The position numbers and the translations under genes were made by a program. Shown here piece by piece: positions 1-5,525 of a stretch of DNA of 6,144 bases. The stretch spans positions 1-6,144 of the forward strand of contig JAEYVW010000044.1 in the NCBI GenBank assembly GCA_023429365.1, given 5' to 3'. Position 1 is the first letter of the stretch. Every line of letters begins with the position of its first letter. This DNA comes from Bacteroidota bacterium. GTDB taxonomy: Bacteria; Bacteroidota; Bacteroidia; Chitinophagales; Chitinophagaceae. The notes under the pieces were generated by a model. That model did not search any database. It was not told where the DNA came from and saw nothing but the letters and a program-made list of their open reading frames with translations.

Positions 1-615
1 AGCGCTGAAATGGAAGTGGAACCCGATGAGATCTTTGTCAATATTATCTTAAAGGAAAAGAATAAAGGCGGTGACCGCGGAAAGATTGAGGTACAGGAGG
101 ACCAGTTACTTCAAAAATTAAAGGAGGACGGTTTTGATCTCAGTAACCTTAGTCTGTCGGGGGCCGATGGTGAACTGCAACATCGTGTTTTTAGAAAAAA
201 TAAAGTGATCACCGAGAAAAAGCTACTAATGAAATTGAAAAATGCCGGCGAGGTAAACAAGTTATTCCGGTTGCTGGATGAACTGGAGATCGAAGATGCC
301 GGTATTGCGCGAACTTCCCATTCTAAACTGGAACAATTCAGAAAAGAAGTAAAGGTGAATGCAATGAAAGCTGCAAAGGAGAAAGCGACTTATCTTTTGG
401 AATCAATTGGCGAACAAGCAGGAAAGCCCCTGGTGGTCCGGGAACAACAGCAAACCTATCCTTCTAATATTTACGGAATGTCAAATCTTGCATTACAGGA
501 AGTTGTTGTAACGGAATATGGCACCAACCAGGCTGCAAAAGGCCTTGAGGGACAGCTTGGATTTACAAAAATTAAGATCCGTTCCGAGATATATGCAAAA
601 TTTGAGATACAATAA
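1..615 (+). CDS. SIMPL domain-containing (DUF541) protein, 5' end missing
   Basis: The reading frame is open from base 1 (S-A-E before the Met codon at 10) to the TAA at 613-615. The Met at 10 is therefore almost certainly internal, and the signal peptide and first strands lie outside the window. The visible 204 residues begin with the family's N-terminal pattern (S-A-E-M-E-V-E-P-D-E-I-F-V-N-I-I-L). An A/K-rich helix follows (about residues 120-145: V-N-A-M-K-A-A-K-E-K-A-T-Y-L-L), as does the closing strand K-I-R-S-E-I-Y-A-K-F-E-I. All three are typical of SIMPL/DUF541 proteins. Known relatives (E. coli YggE, Brucella BP26) are exported envelope proteins; BP26 forms a ring-shaped oligomer and YggE is linked to oxidative stress. 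The exact role is unknown, and envelope location here is inferred from the family because the signal peptide is not visible. A strong terminator follows, so it is the last gene of its transcript. Confidence 0.88.
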   Translation, partial: SAEMEVEPDEIFVNIILKEKNKGGDRGKIEVQEDQLLQKLKEDGFDLSNLSLSGADGELQHRVFRKNKVITEKKLLMKLKNAGEVNKLFRLLDELEIEDAGIARTSHSKLEQFRKEVKVNAMKAAKEKATYLLESIGEQAGKPLVVREQQQTYPSNIYGMSNLALQEVVVTEYGTNQAAKGLEGQLGFTKIKIRSEIYAKFEIQ

Positions 616-680
616 AAATCAATTGTAAGAGAAGAGCTGGAAAAAACCGTTTACCATACGATAACTACCCTTAAAAAAAC

Positions 681-707
681 ATCCCGCCAACCGGCGGGAT
701 TTCTTAT
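681..707 (+). terminator. Rho-independent terminator after the SIMPL gene
   Basis: A perfect 8-bp GC-rich stem (ATCCCGCC at 681-688, GGCGGGAT at 693-700) closes a 4-nt AACC loop and is followed by TTTCTT. A run of seven A's lies just upstream (673-679), so the structure would also read as a terminator on the minus strand. No minus-strand gene needs it here. It separates the SIMPL gene from the NfeD/flotillin unit. Confidence 0.85.
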
Positions 708-712
708 ATTCG
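705..712 (+). promoter_or_regulatory. Possible -7 box for the NfeD/flotillin unit
   Basis: TATATTCG differs at one base from the Bacteroidota -7 consensus TAnnTTTG and lies 22 nt before the ATG at 735. Because a terminator lies immediately upstream, a promoter is needed between 701 and 735. I see no TTTG at the expected -33 distance, where the terminator stem sits, so the exact site is uncertain. Confidence 0.3.
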
Positions 713-734
713 ATATTCACCGAATCAACCAAAA

Positions 735-1328
735 ATGACACTGCTCGACATTTCCACCTGGTGGCAGGGGATGGCCTTTTTTGAGAAAATTTTCTGGGTC
801 ATTGCCATCATATTTTCAACACTTTTTCTTATCCAGGCTATACTTTCTTTTACAGCCGGGGATGGCGATGCAGCCATGGGCGATGCCGATGCTTCCATCG
901 CTGGCGATGACGGCGCAGGTCCCGGGTTTTTCACCATCAAAAACCTGATCGCGTTTTTCACCATTTTTGGATGGACAGGTATCGCCTTCATCAAGGGTGG
1001 TATGAACCAGGCTATCACAATAGGCGCTGCTTTTATTGCCGGTACCCTGATGGTAGTGATGATGATGTTCCTGTTTCGCAGCATGAGCCGATTAAAGCAT
1101 AGCGGAACACTTGAAATTTCAAACGCGTTAAATAAAATTGGAGAGACTTACCTTGTCATACCGGCCCAAAGAAATGGTTATGGCAAAGTGCATATCAAAG
1201 TACAGGGATCATTGCAGGAATTGCAGGCAATCACTGATGATGAGAACCCGATTCCGACAGGCAAGCTTGTAAAAGTGGTAGAGATCCTCAACAACAATAT
1301 CCTGATCGTTTCTTCCAACCTTACCTAA
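735..1328 (+). CDS. NfeD-like OB-fold membrane protein, flotillin partner
   Basis: This 197-residue protein has three predicted membrane segments (about residues 15-39, 69-88 and 92-115). A C-terminal beta-rich domain follows (about 134-195: I-G-E-T-Y-L-V-I-P, G-Y-G-K-V-H-I-K-V, P-T-G-K-L-V-K-V-V-E-I, I-L-I-V) and matches the NfeD/YuaF/YqiJ OB-fold. Such proteins are encoded beside flotillins and are thought to assist or stabilise membrane microdomains. The serine-protease domain of long NfeD proteins is absent, so this is the short type. The loop between membrane segments 1 and 2 (residues 42-60) is strikingly rich in Asp, Gly and Ala. The ATG at 735 puts a short amphipathic segment before the first helix, as in relatives; an internal Met at residue 13 would shorten it. 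No Shine-Dalgarno sequence is visible. The flotillin gene begins 17 nt after the stop, which indicates co-transcription. The family call is firm and the biochemical role is inferred. Confidence 0.85.
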   Translation: MTLLDISTWWQGMAFFEKIFWVIAIIFSTLFLIQAILSFTAGDGDAAMGDADASIAGDDGAGPGFFTIKNLIAFFTIFGWTGIAFIKGGMNQAITIGAAFIAGTLMVVMMMFLFRSMSRLKHSGTLEISNALNKIGETYLVIPAQRNGYGKVHIKVQGSLQELQAITDDENPIPTGKLVKVVEILNNNILIVSSNLT

Positions 1329-1345
1329 TACTTTAAAACAGAAAC

Positions 1346-2872
1346 ATGGCAGAAAATCTATTATTGATCGTCGCGGTTGCGGTTGTATTCTTTTTCATTC
1401 TTATTTTTTCGATGTTCCGGCGTTACAAACGCTGTCCGTCGGATCGCATCCTGGTGGTGTATGGTAAAGTGGGCAAAAATGCTGAAGGTTCACTTACCGC
1501 GAGATGTATTCATGGTGGTGCCGCATTCATCTGGCCGATCATTCAGGACTATTCATTCCTCGATCTCACTCCTATTTCTTTAGAAGTAAATCTGACCAGC
1601 GCGCTGAGTAAGCAAAATATCCGGGTTGACGTACCCTCTCGTTTTACTGTTGGTATCTCCACAGAACAAGCCGTGATGCAAAACGCAGCGGAACGCCTGC
1701 TGGGTATGCAGCGCCCTGCGATCCATGACCTTGCCAAAGATATTATCCTGGGCCAGATGCGCCTGGTCGTAGCGATGATGGATATCGAAGAGATCAACAA
1801 CAACCGCGATAAATTCCTCGCTAATATCGCTAGCAACGTAGAAGCCGAACTGAACAAGATCGGTTTGAAAATGATCAACGTAAACGTAACCGATATCAAA
1901 GATGAAAGCGGCTATATCGATGCCCTGGGTAAAGAAGCTGCGGCAAAAGCCATCAACGAGGCAAAGATCCGCGTTGCCGAACAGGAACGTACGGGTGATA
2001 TAGGTAAGACCACGGCTGAAAAAGAAAGGGATATCAAAGTTGCCGAAACACAACGCGACCGCGATATCAACGTGGCGATGGCAGTAAAAGAAAAAGAAAT
2101 TCAGATCGCCGGCGCCAATCGTGATGAAAACATCGGTAAGGCAGAGGCGGAAAGAGACACCCGCGTTAAGATCGCAGAAGCCAATGCAATTGCTGTACAG
2201 GGCGAAAACATTTCAAAAATTGAGATCGCTAATTCTGAAGCGACCAGAAGGGAACGGGAAGCCGAAGCGCTCAAAAAGGCGATAGCGGCTGAAAAAGTTC
2301 AGGCGGCAAAGGCACTGGAAGAAGCCTATCTCGCGGAGAAAAGATCAGAGGATGCGCGTGCAGAAAGAGATCGCGCTTCGCAAAATGCCACCATCGTAGT
2401 TGCAGCCGATATTCAAAAACAAAAACTCATCATTGAAGCGCAGGCGCAGGCCGAACAGGTGCGTGAAAAAGCAAAAGGTGAGGCCGATGCCATCTTTGCA
2501 AAACTGGAAGCCGAAGCAAGAGGTCTTTATGAGATCCTCACCAAACAGGCGGAAGGTTTGGATCGCATCGTGAAAGCAGCGGGTGATAATCCAAAGGATG
2601 CTGTATTGCTGATGATCGCAGACAAATTACCTGAACTGGTCAAACTTCAGTCCGAAGCGATCCAGAATATCAAGATCGATAAAGTAACCGTTTGGGATGG
2701 AGGTCAGAATCCTGATGGAAAAGGCTCTACAGCCAGCTTTGTAAGCGGACTGTATAAAGCCGTGCCACCATTAAAAGATATTTTTGATATGGCAGGCATG
2801 GATCTTCCGGGCTATTTGGGCAAGCATAAAAATGGAGATGAAAGCAATACGGAAATCGTAGAGATAAAGTAG
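1346..2872 (+). CDS. Flotillin-family SPFH protein (YqiK/FloT type)
   Basis: This 508-residue protein has one N-terminal membrane segment (about residues 4-23) ending at R-R-Y-K-R. An SPFH/band-7 domain follows (about 27-200), ending in the characteristic stretch D-E-S-G-Y-I-D-A-L-G-K-E-A-A-A-K-A. Residues about 200-400 form a long Ala/Glu/Lys/Arg coiled coil with repeated E-A-E-R-D and I-A-E-A-N-type words. The conserved flotillin C-terminal segment comes next (about 420-450: I-A-D-K-L-P-E-L-V, then N-I-K-I-D-K-V-T-V-W-D-G-G), then a tail containing F-V-S-G-L-Y and P-P-L-K-D-I-F. Flotillins oligomerise on the inner face of the cytoplasmic membrane and organise lipid microdomains. Length and architecture are complete for the YqiK/YuaG (COG2268) group. 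It is the second gene of a pair with the NfeD-like protein, the same arrangement as yuaF-yuaG and yqiJ-yqiK. A terminator follows 25 nt after the stop. Confidence 0.95.
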   Translation: MAENLLLIVAVAVVFFFILIFSMFRRYKRCPSDRILVVYGKVGKNAEGSLTARCIHGGAAFIWPIIQDYSFLDLTPISLEVNLTSALSKQNIRVDVPSRFTVGISTEQAVMQNAAERLLGMQRPAIHDLAKDIILGQMRLVVAMMDIEEINNNRDKFLANIASNVEAELNKIGLKMINVNVTDIKDESGYIDALGKEAAAKAINEAKIRVAEQERTGDIGKTTAEKERDIKVAETQRDRDINVAMAVKEKEIQIAGANRDENIGKAEAERDTRVKIAEANAIAVQGENISKIEIANSEATRREREAEALKKAIAAEKVQAAKALEEAYLAEKRSEDARAERDRASQNATIVVAADIQKQKLIIEAQAQAEQVREKAKGEADAIFAKLEAEARGLYEILTKQAEGLDRIVKAAGDNPKDAVLLMIADKLPELVKLQSEAIQNIKIDKVTVWDGGQNPDGKGSTASFVSGLYKAVPPLKDIFDMAGMDLPGYLGKHKNGDESNTEIVEIK

Positions 2873-2897
2873 AATTCATTAAATTACAGTATAACAG

Positions 2898-2923
2898 GAC
2901 CTTGATACCAAGGTCTTTTTTTT
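2898..2923 (+). terminator. Rho-independent terminator of the NfeD/flotillin unit
   Basis: GACCTTG (2898-2904), loop ATAC and CAAGGTC (2909-2915) form a perfect 7-bp stem. The stem can be extended by a G:T and an A:T pair and is followed directly by eight T's (2916-2923). It begins 25 nt after the flotillin stop. The next gene's ATG is at 2928, so the T-run occupies the place where its -7 box and leader should be. Confidence 0.88.
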
Positions 2924-2924
2924 G
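2917..2924 (+). promoter_or_regulatory. Possible -7 box inside the terminator T-run
   Basis: The last T's of the terminator run into a G, giving TTTTTTTG 3 nt before the ATG at 2928. This keeps the TTTG part of the Bacteroidota -7 box TAnnTTTG but not the leading TA. The other two complete single genes here (starts 4906 and 5526) have perfect TAnnTTTG boxes 4 nt before their ATG, so the position fits. No clear -33 TTTG is seen. This is tentative. Confidence 0.3.
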
Positions 2925-2927
2925 CAC

Positions 2928-4367
2928 ATGAAAGTGTCGAGAATCATATTGATTTTGTGCCTGCTCCCTGGTTTTTCCGATGCACAGCATTATACTGCTA
3001 CCTATGGTTCTTCCTATATCGGTTCACTGAACGTTCACAACAATCCTGCAGCGATGGTGAACACTCCTTTTCGCTGGGATTTAACTTTACTGGGCATTCA
3101 GGATATGCATACTACCAATGCGATACAGGTTCTCAACTATTCACTTCTTTCAAACCCCGCCAACTCCGAATACCTGATTAAGCCCGGACGCTTCAAAAGA
3201 TATGGCAATATCAATTTCAACCTCAACCTGCTTAATGCCAGGATCGCGATAAACAAAAAAAATACGATCGCATTCGGCGCCAATCTTCGTGGGGCGGCAA
3301 CATTGAAAACAGGTACCTACCATTTTGTGGATACACTTCAGCGATATGCAGATTTCTTTCGTCAAAACGAAGGTGGTGGCAGTTTGTCGGGGGAAATGTC
3401 GACCAGCAGCTGGGCGGAATTATATGCGAGTTACGGGCGAACCATATTTGATAATGAATTCGGCCGGTTGAATGCAGGCATCACACTCAAACTGAACAGG
3501 GGATTGTCCGGAGCCTTTGCAAAACTTACGGATGGAAACTTTATTCGTAATGTTGATCCTTCAGGAGCTGAATATGAAATCTTATCGGCAAGCTTTGACA
3601 TGGGGTACTCCTCAAATTTTGATCGCTGGAACAAAGAGCGGAAATTCAACGCTAATTATCGGGATTTTTTTTCATTTACAGAAGGTGGCGGGTCGATGGA
3701 TATCGGCCTTGAATACCTGGTGAAGCTGCAAAGTGTGAGTCGCTATGACGATGAAGATGACGGCTATTTTGATTATGACTGGAAGATTGGTCTCGCGGTA
3801 TTGGATATTGGTTATGCGCAATACCATTTTGGACAATATAGTACCCGTGCAAGGAATATCAGGCCCGGGGTAACTGACCTGGTCATGGATCAGTCGCTTG
3901 ACTCCACTATCACCAACCTGGGAGAGTTTAAGGACAGCCTTTCAGCTATCTTTGGGTCCGTCAGCACATTTGGCGGTAAGTTCAGGGTTGCTCATCCTAC
4001 AAGAGCGGTAGTGAATGTCGATAAGTTCATTACAGGTGCCTTCTTTGTAAATGCGGATCTATCAGTCAACCTCAACTCTTTTCTCGGTGGTAGCGGTAAA
4101 TATGTAAAAGACCTGACATTCCTTACGATCACACCACGCTGGGAAACCCGGAAGAAAGGATTTTACATGCCATTTTCATTCAACAGTCATAACCAGCTTT
4201 GGGTGGGAGGCGCCATTCGACTGGGACCGGTTCTTTTAGGCCTTCACAACTGGAGCAATATTTTTTCAAAAAAGAAAATGCACCGCGGGGGCGGTTACAT
4301 TGCTTTTACCCTGCGACCGCGCCAGATCACGGGCGATAAACCGGACCGGCGGCTGGAATGCTTTTGA
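2928..4367 (+). CDS. Secreted DUF5723-family protein
   Basis: The product is 479 residues from the ATG at 2928. A TTG two codons earlier keeps the frame open, but the ATG gives a clean signal peptide (M-K-V-S-R-I-I-L-I-L-C-L-L-P-G-F-S-D-A, cut before Q), so I start there. The mature protein opens with Y-G-S-S-Y-I-G-S-L-N-V-H-N-N-P-A-A-M, the usual N-terminal motif of DUF5723. It continues as alternating hydrophobic/polar strands (for example F-N-L-N-L-L-N-A-R-I-A-I, and E-L-Y-A-S-Y-G-R-T-I-F followed by L-N-A-G-I-T-L-K-L-N-R-G-L-S-G-A), and ends in strand-like segments (V-L-L-G-L-H-N-W-S-N-I-F, then G-G-Y-I-A-F-T-L). That pattern suggests an outer-membrane beta-barrel or a surface-layer beta protein; this is inference. 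An acidic run (D-D-E-D-D-G-Y-F-D-Y-D) lies near residue 280. Function is unknown. The gene is flanked by a terminator upstream and repeats downstream, so it is probably transcribed alone. Confidence 0.82.
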   Translation: MKVSRIILILCLLPGFSDAQHYTATYGSSYIGSLNVHNNPAAMVNTPFRWDLTLLGIQDMHTTNAIQVLNYSLLSNPANSEYLIKPGRFKRYGNINFNLNLLNARIAINKKNTIAFGANLRGAATLKTGTYHFVDTLQRYADFFRQNEGGGSLSGEMSTSSWAELYASYGRTIFDNEFGRLNAGITLKLNRGLSGAFAKLTDGNFIRNVDPSGAEYEILSASFDMGYSSNFDRWNKERKFNANYRDFFSFTEGGGSMDIGLEYLVKLQSVSRYDDEDDGYFDYDWKIGLAVLDIGYAQYHFGQYSTRARNIRPGVTDLVMDQSLDSTITNLGEFKDSLSAIFGSVSTFGGKFRVAHPTRAVVNVDKFITGAFFVNADLSVNLNSFLGGSGKYVKDLTFLTITPRWETRKKGFYMPFSFNSHNQLWVGGAIRLGPVLLGLHNWSNIFSKKKMHRGGGYIAFTLRPRQITGDKPDRRLECF

Positions 4368-4374
4368 TACCGAC

Positions 4375-4463
4375 GGTTGAAGATTGTTGCAAATTGTTGA
4401 AGATGGTTTAATGTCGTAAAACAATATTAAACTACGTTCAACTACATTCAACCATTTTAAACA
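4375..4463. repeat. Imperfect palindrome of GTTGAA/TTCAAC words
   Basis: The left arm 4375-4412 and right arm 4426-4463 are 38 nt each and match at 27 of 38 positions when one is reverse-complemented. The loop is 13 nt (4413-4425). Each arm is made of short words spaced about 10 nt apart: GTTGAA/GTTTAAT in the left arm, TTAAACTA/TTCAACTA/TTCAAC in the right. It starts 8 nt after the DUF5723 stop, so in RNA it would fold into a long AT-rich hairpin and may protect or end that transcript. No T-run of terminator quality follows the right arm. Confidence 0.7.
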
Positions 4464-4464
4464 A
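4421..4464 (+). repeat. Direct repeat, copy 1 (TTCAAC family)
   Basis: This 44-nt segment, which includes the right arm of the palindrome above, recurs at 4788-4831 with 38 of 44 identical bases (offset 367). Both copies begin ACAA, contain ATTAAACTAC and end TTTAAACAA. The homology stops at the edges of the copies. They bracket the ATGAT-palindrome array. Confidence 0.75.
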
Positions 4465-4495
4465 TAAAAAGGAAGCTCTAGAATTTTTAAGGTCG

Positions 4496-4631
4496 GTTAT
4501 GATCCCATCATAGCAGGCACCCATCATAATAAATCATGACCATCATAACAATCCGCGTTCTACAATCCAGGCTTCTAAAACACCTTAGATTTAAAGTAGG
4601 GGAACACAGATCCTTATGATTATTATGATCA
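4496..4631 (+). repeat. Tandem repeat unit 1 (136 nt)
   Basis: The first 68 nt (4496-4563) match 4632-4699 at 65 of 68 positions, including 41 identical bases from 4523 to 4563. The second half (4564-4631) resembles unit 2 more loosely but shares CTTAGATT-AAAGTAG followed by GGAAC. The unit begins GTTATGAT and contains ATCATAAC at 4542-4549, its exact reverse complement. The sequence left of the unit (4465-4495) lacks a good left palindrome arm, so this copy is incomplete on that side. Confidence 0.85.
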
Positions 4632-4699
4632 GTTATGATCCTATCATAGCAGACACCAATCATAATAAATCATGACCATCATAACAATCCGCGTTCTAC
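4599..4699. repeat. Large ATGAT/ATCAT palindrome
   Basis: The left arm 4599-4639 and right arm 4659-4699 are 41 nt each and match at 29 of 41 positions when one is reverse-complemented, around a 19-nt loop (4640-4658). The arms carry TTATGAT words on the left and ATCATAA words on the right, spaced 9-10 nt apart. GAAC/GTTC pairs sit near the outer ends. Inside it a smaller perfect hairpin competes: TATGAT 4634-4639 with ATCATA 4643-4648. Confidence 0.75.
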
Positions 4700-4768
4700 G
4701 GTTCTTGCGTCAAAGATATCTTAGATTCAAAGTAGAGGGAACGCGGATCATCATGGTTTTTATGATCG
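4632..4768 (+). repeat. Tandem repeat unit 2 (137 nt)
   Basis: This is the second copy, offset 136 nt from unit 1 in its first half. A 1-nt insertion in the AGTAGAGGGAAC region shifts the offset to 137 in the second half. Unlike unit 1, its central palindrome has both arms (4599-4699). Its end carries GAACGCGGAT (4739-4748), the exact reverse complement of ATCCGCGTTC at 4687-4696. Confidence 0.82.
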
Positions 4769-4787
4769 GCTATGATTTTTGCATAGT
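4769..4787 (+). repeat. Partial third repeat unit
   Basis: GCTATGAT followed by a variant spacer and CATAG resembles the start of units 1 and 2 (GTTATGAT, spacer, ATCATAG). It stops where the second TTCAAC direct repeat begins at 4788. The small hairpin is kept (CTATG 4770-4774 with CATAG 4782-4786) although the loop has changed. Confidence 0.6.
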
Positions 4788-4831
4788 ACAACATTAAACT
4801 ACATTCACCCACATTCAACTACTTTAAACAA
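4788..4831 (+). repeat. Direct repeat, copy 2 (TTCAAC family)
   Basis: This is the second copy of the 44-nt segment at 4421-4464 (38 of 44 identical). It lies immediately after the partial third ATGAT unit and has no matching left arm beside it. It ends 40 nt before the regulator's -33 box. Confidence 0.75.
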
Positions 4832-4870
4832 AACCACAGACTACCAATTTAAACTATATTTTCAGTATTT

Positions 4871-4901
4871 TTTGAAAGTTCAGAACATAAGCATATTTTT
4901 G
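4871..4901 (+). promoter_or_regulatory. Bacteroidota-type promoter of the GbsR/MarR-like gene
   Basis: TTTG at 4871-4874 and TATTTTTG at 4894-4901 match the Bacteroidota -33 TTTG and -7 TAnnTTTG boxes exactly, with a 19-nt spacer. The -7 box ends 4 nt before the ATG at 4906, so transcription should start at or very near the start codon. A small inverted repeat (TTTCA 4860-4864, TGAAA 4873-4877) overlaps the -33 box and could be an operator; that part is speculative. Confidence 0.7.
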
Positions 4902-4905
4902 CTAC

Positions 4906-5412
4906 ATGAAACTTACAGAAGCAAGACAACAATTTATAAGCAGTTGGGGAGCATTTGGAACCAATTGGGGCATCAACCGTACGATGGCACAAATACATGC
5001 CCTTTTGCTGATAAGCCCTGACCCTATAACCCAGGATGAAATGATGGAAGAGCTGAATATCAGTCGCGGTAATGTAAATATGAATATCCGGGAACTGATC
5101 AGTTGGGGCCTGGTAGAACGGGTGATACTCCCTGGTGAAAGAAAGGAATATTTTTCTGCGGAAAAAGACATCTGGAAAGTAGTCAAACTGATCGTGAAGG
5201 AGCGTAAAAAACGAGAACTGGATCCCATGCTCAAACTGCTTGACCAACTGGAAGAAGTGGAAGCTGATAAACGCGACAAGAATGTCAAATCATTCGTCGA
5301 TACGGTAAGCAGCATTAAAAAGCTGGGCAAACAGGCTGACAAAACCCTCGATGCTATGATCAGGGCCGAGGAGAACTGGTTCGTGGGAGGGTTGATGAAA
5401 ATGTTGAAGTAG
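4906..5412 (+). CDS. GbsR/MarR-family winged-helix transcriptional regulator
   Basis: This 168-residue DNA-binding protein has a winged helix-turn-helix at about residues 24-88. M-A-Q-I-H-A-L-L-L opens the domain, I-T-Q-D-E-M-M-E-E-L-N-I-S-R-G-N-V-N-M-N-I-R-E-L is the helix-turn-helix, and V-I-L-P-G-E-R-K-E-Y-F is the wing. The tail (about 88-168) is helical and charged (K-E-R-K-K-R-E-L-D-P-M-L-K, then L-D-Q-L-E-E-V-E-A-D-K) and probably forms the dimer interface. The pattern S-R-G-N-V followed by R-E-L-I-S-W-G-L-V is typical of the GbsR-like branch of MarR proteins; in Bacillus, GbsR is a choline-sensing repressor of betaine synthesis. No glycine-betaine genes are nearby, so the ligand cannot be inferred. 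Translation starts at the ATG 4 nt after a perfect -7 box, implying a leaderless or nearly leaderless message. It appears to be a single-gene unit. Confidence 0.85.
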   Translation: MKLTEARQQFISSWGAFGTNWGINRTMAQIHALLLISPDPITQDEMMEELNISRGNVNMNIRELISWGLVERVILPGERKEYFSAEKDIWKVVKLIVKERKKRELDPMLKLLDQLEEVEADKRDKNVKSFVDTVSSIKKLGKQADKTLDAMIRAEENWFVGGLMKMLK

Positions 5413-5488
5413 AAAATTTCTTATTGGCATGTTTACTGATGTATTAGATGAACCGTTATGCTAATACCTATAAACAATACAGCTGCCA

Positions 5489-5521
5489 TTTACGTTATTC
5501 TATAATACACCCATAAATTTG
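5489..5521 (+). promoter_or_regulatory. Promoter of the CoA-binding protein gene
   Basis: TAAATTTG at 5514-5521 is a perfect TAnnTTTG box ending 4 nt before the ATG at 5526. A weak -33 candidate, TTTA at 5489-5492, lies 21 nt upstream. The expected transcription start coincides with the start codon. I see no convincing terminator between the regulator stop (5412) and this promoter, so some read-through is possible. Confidence 0.55.
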
Positions 5522-5525
5522 TATC

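Larger units (their letters stand above)
4368..4905. other. 538-bp non-coding, repeat-filled interval
   Basis: No credible gene lies between the DUF5723 stop and the regulator start. Contents in order: a TTCAAC palindrome (4375-4463), a short unrelated stretch (4465-4495), an array of ATGAT/ATCAT repeats with a 136-137 nt period (4496-4787), a second copy of the TTCAAC arm (4788-4831), and the regulator's promoter (4871-4901). Base composition is clearly more AT-rich than the flanking genes. Open frames that cross it have low-complexity translations produced by the repeats. Confidence 0.8.

Noticed and set aside
725..1084. 119-codon minus-strand ORF opposite the NfeD-like gene
   Set aside because: It lies fully opposite a gene with clear membrane helices and an OB-fold, and its translation resembles no family I know. 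Treated as a shadow.
1580..2053. 157-codon minus-strand ORF inside the flotillin gene
   Set aside because: The flotillin frame is complete and strongly conserved in character through this stretch; the antisense frame is incidental.
2922..2927. TTG start for the DUF5723 protein two codons upstream of the ATG
   Set aside because: The TTG overlaps the terminator T-run and would put a His before the normal signal peptide. The ATG at 2928 is a better start.
4266..4451. 61-codon minus-strand ORF over the DUF5723 3' end and first palindrome
   Set aside because: It starts in the repeat and ends inside the DUF5723 gene, with no family resemblance or promoter.
4496..4787. CRISPR array
   Set aside because: There are only two full units, the repeated part is 68 nt or longer, the intervening sequences are themselves related, and no cas gene is present.
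4779..5021. 80-codon + strand ORF across the repeat and the regulator start
   Set aside because: Its first part only translates the TTCAAC/TTAAAC repeat into a low-complexity S-T-T-L-N-Y-I-H pattern. The rest is an out-of-frame shadow of the GbsR/MarR-like gene.
4849..5342. Overlapping minus-strand ORFs (132 and 146 codons) opposite the regulator
   Set aside because: The longer one is rich in serine and leucine, as expected from reading helix-rich genes backwards. The + strand protein has a recognisable winged helix and a perfect promoter.
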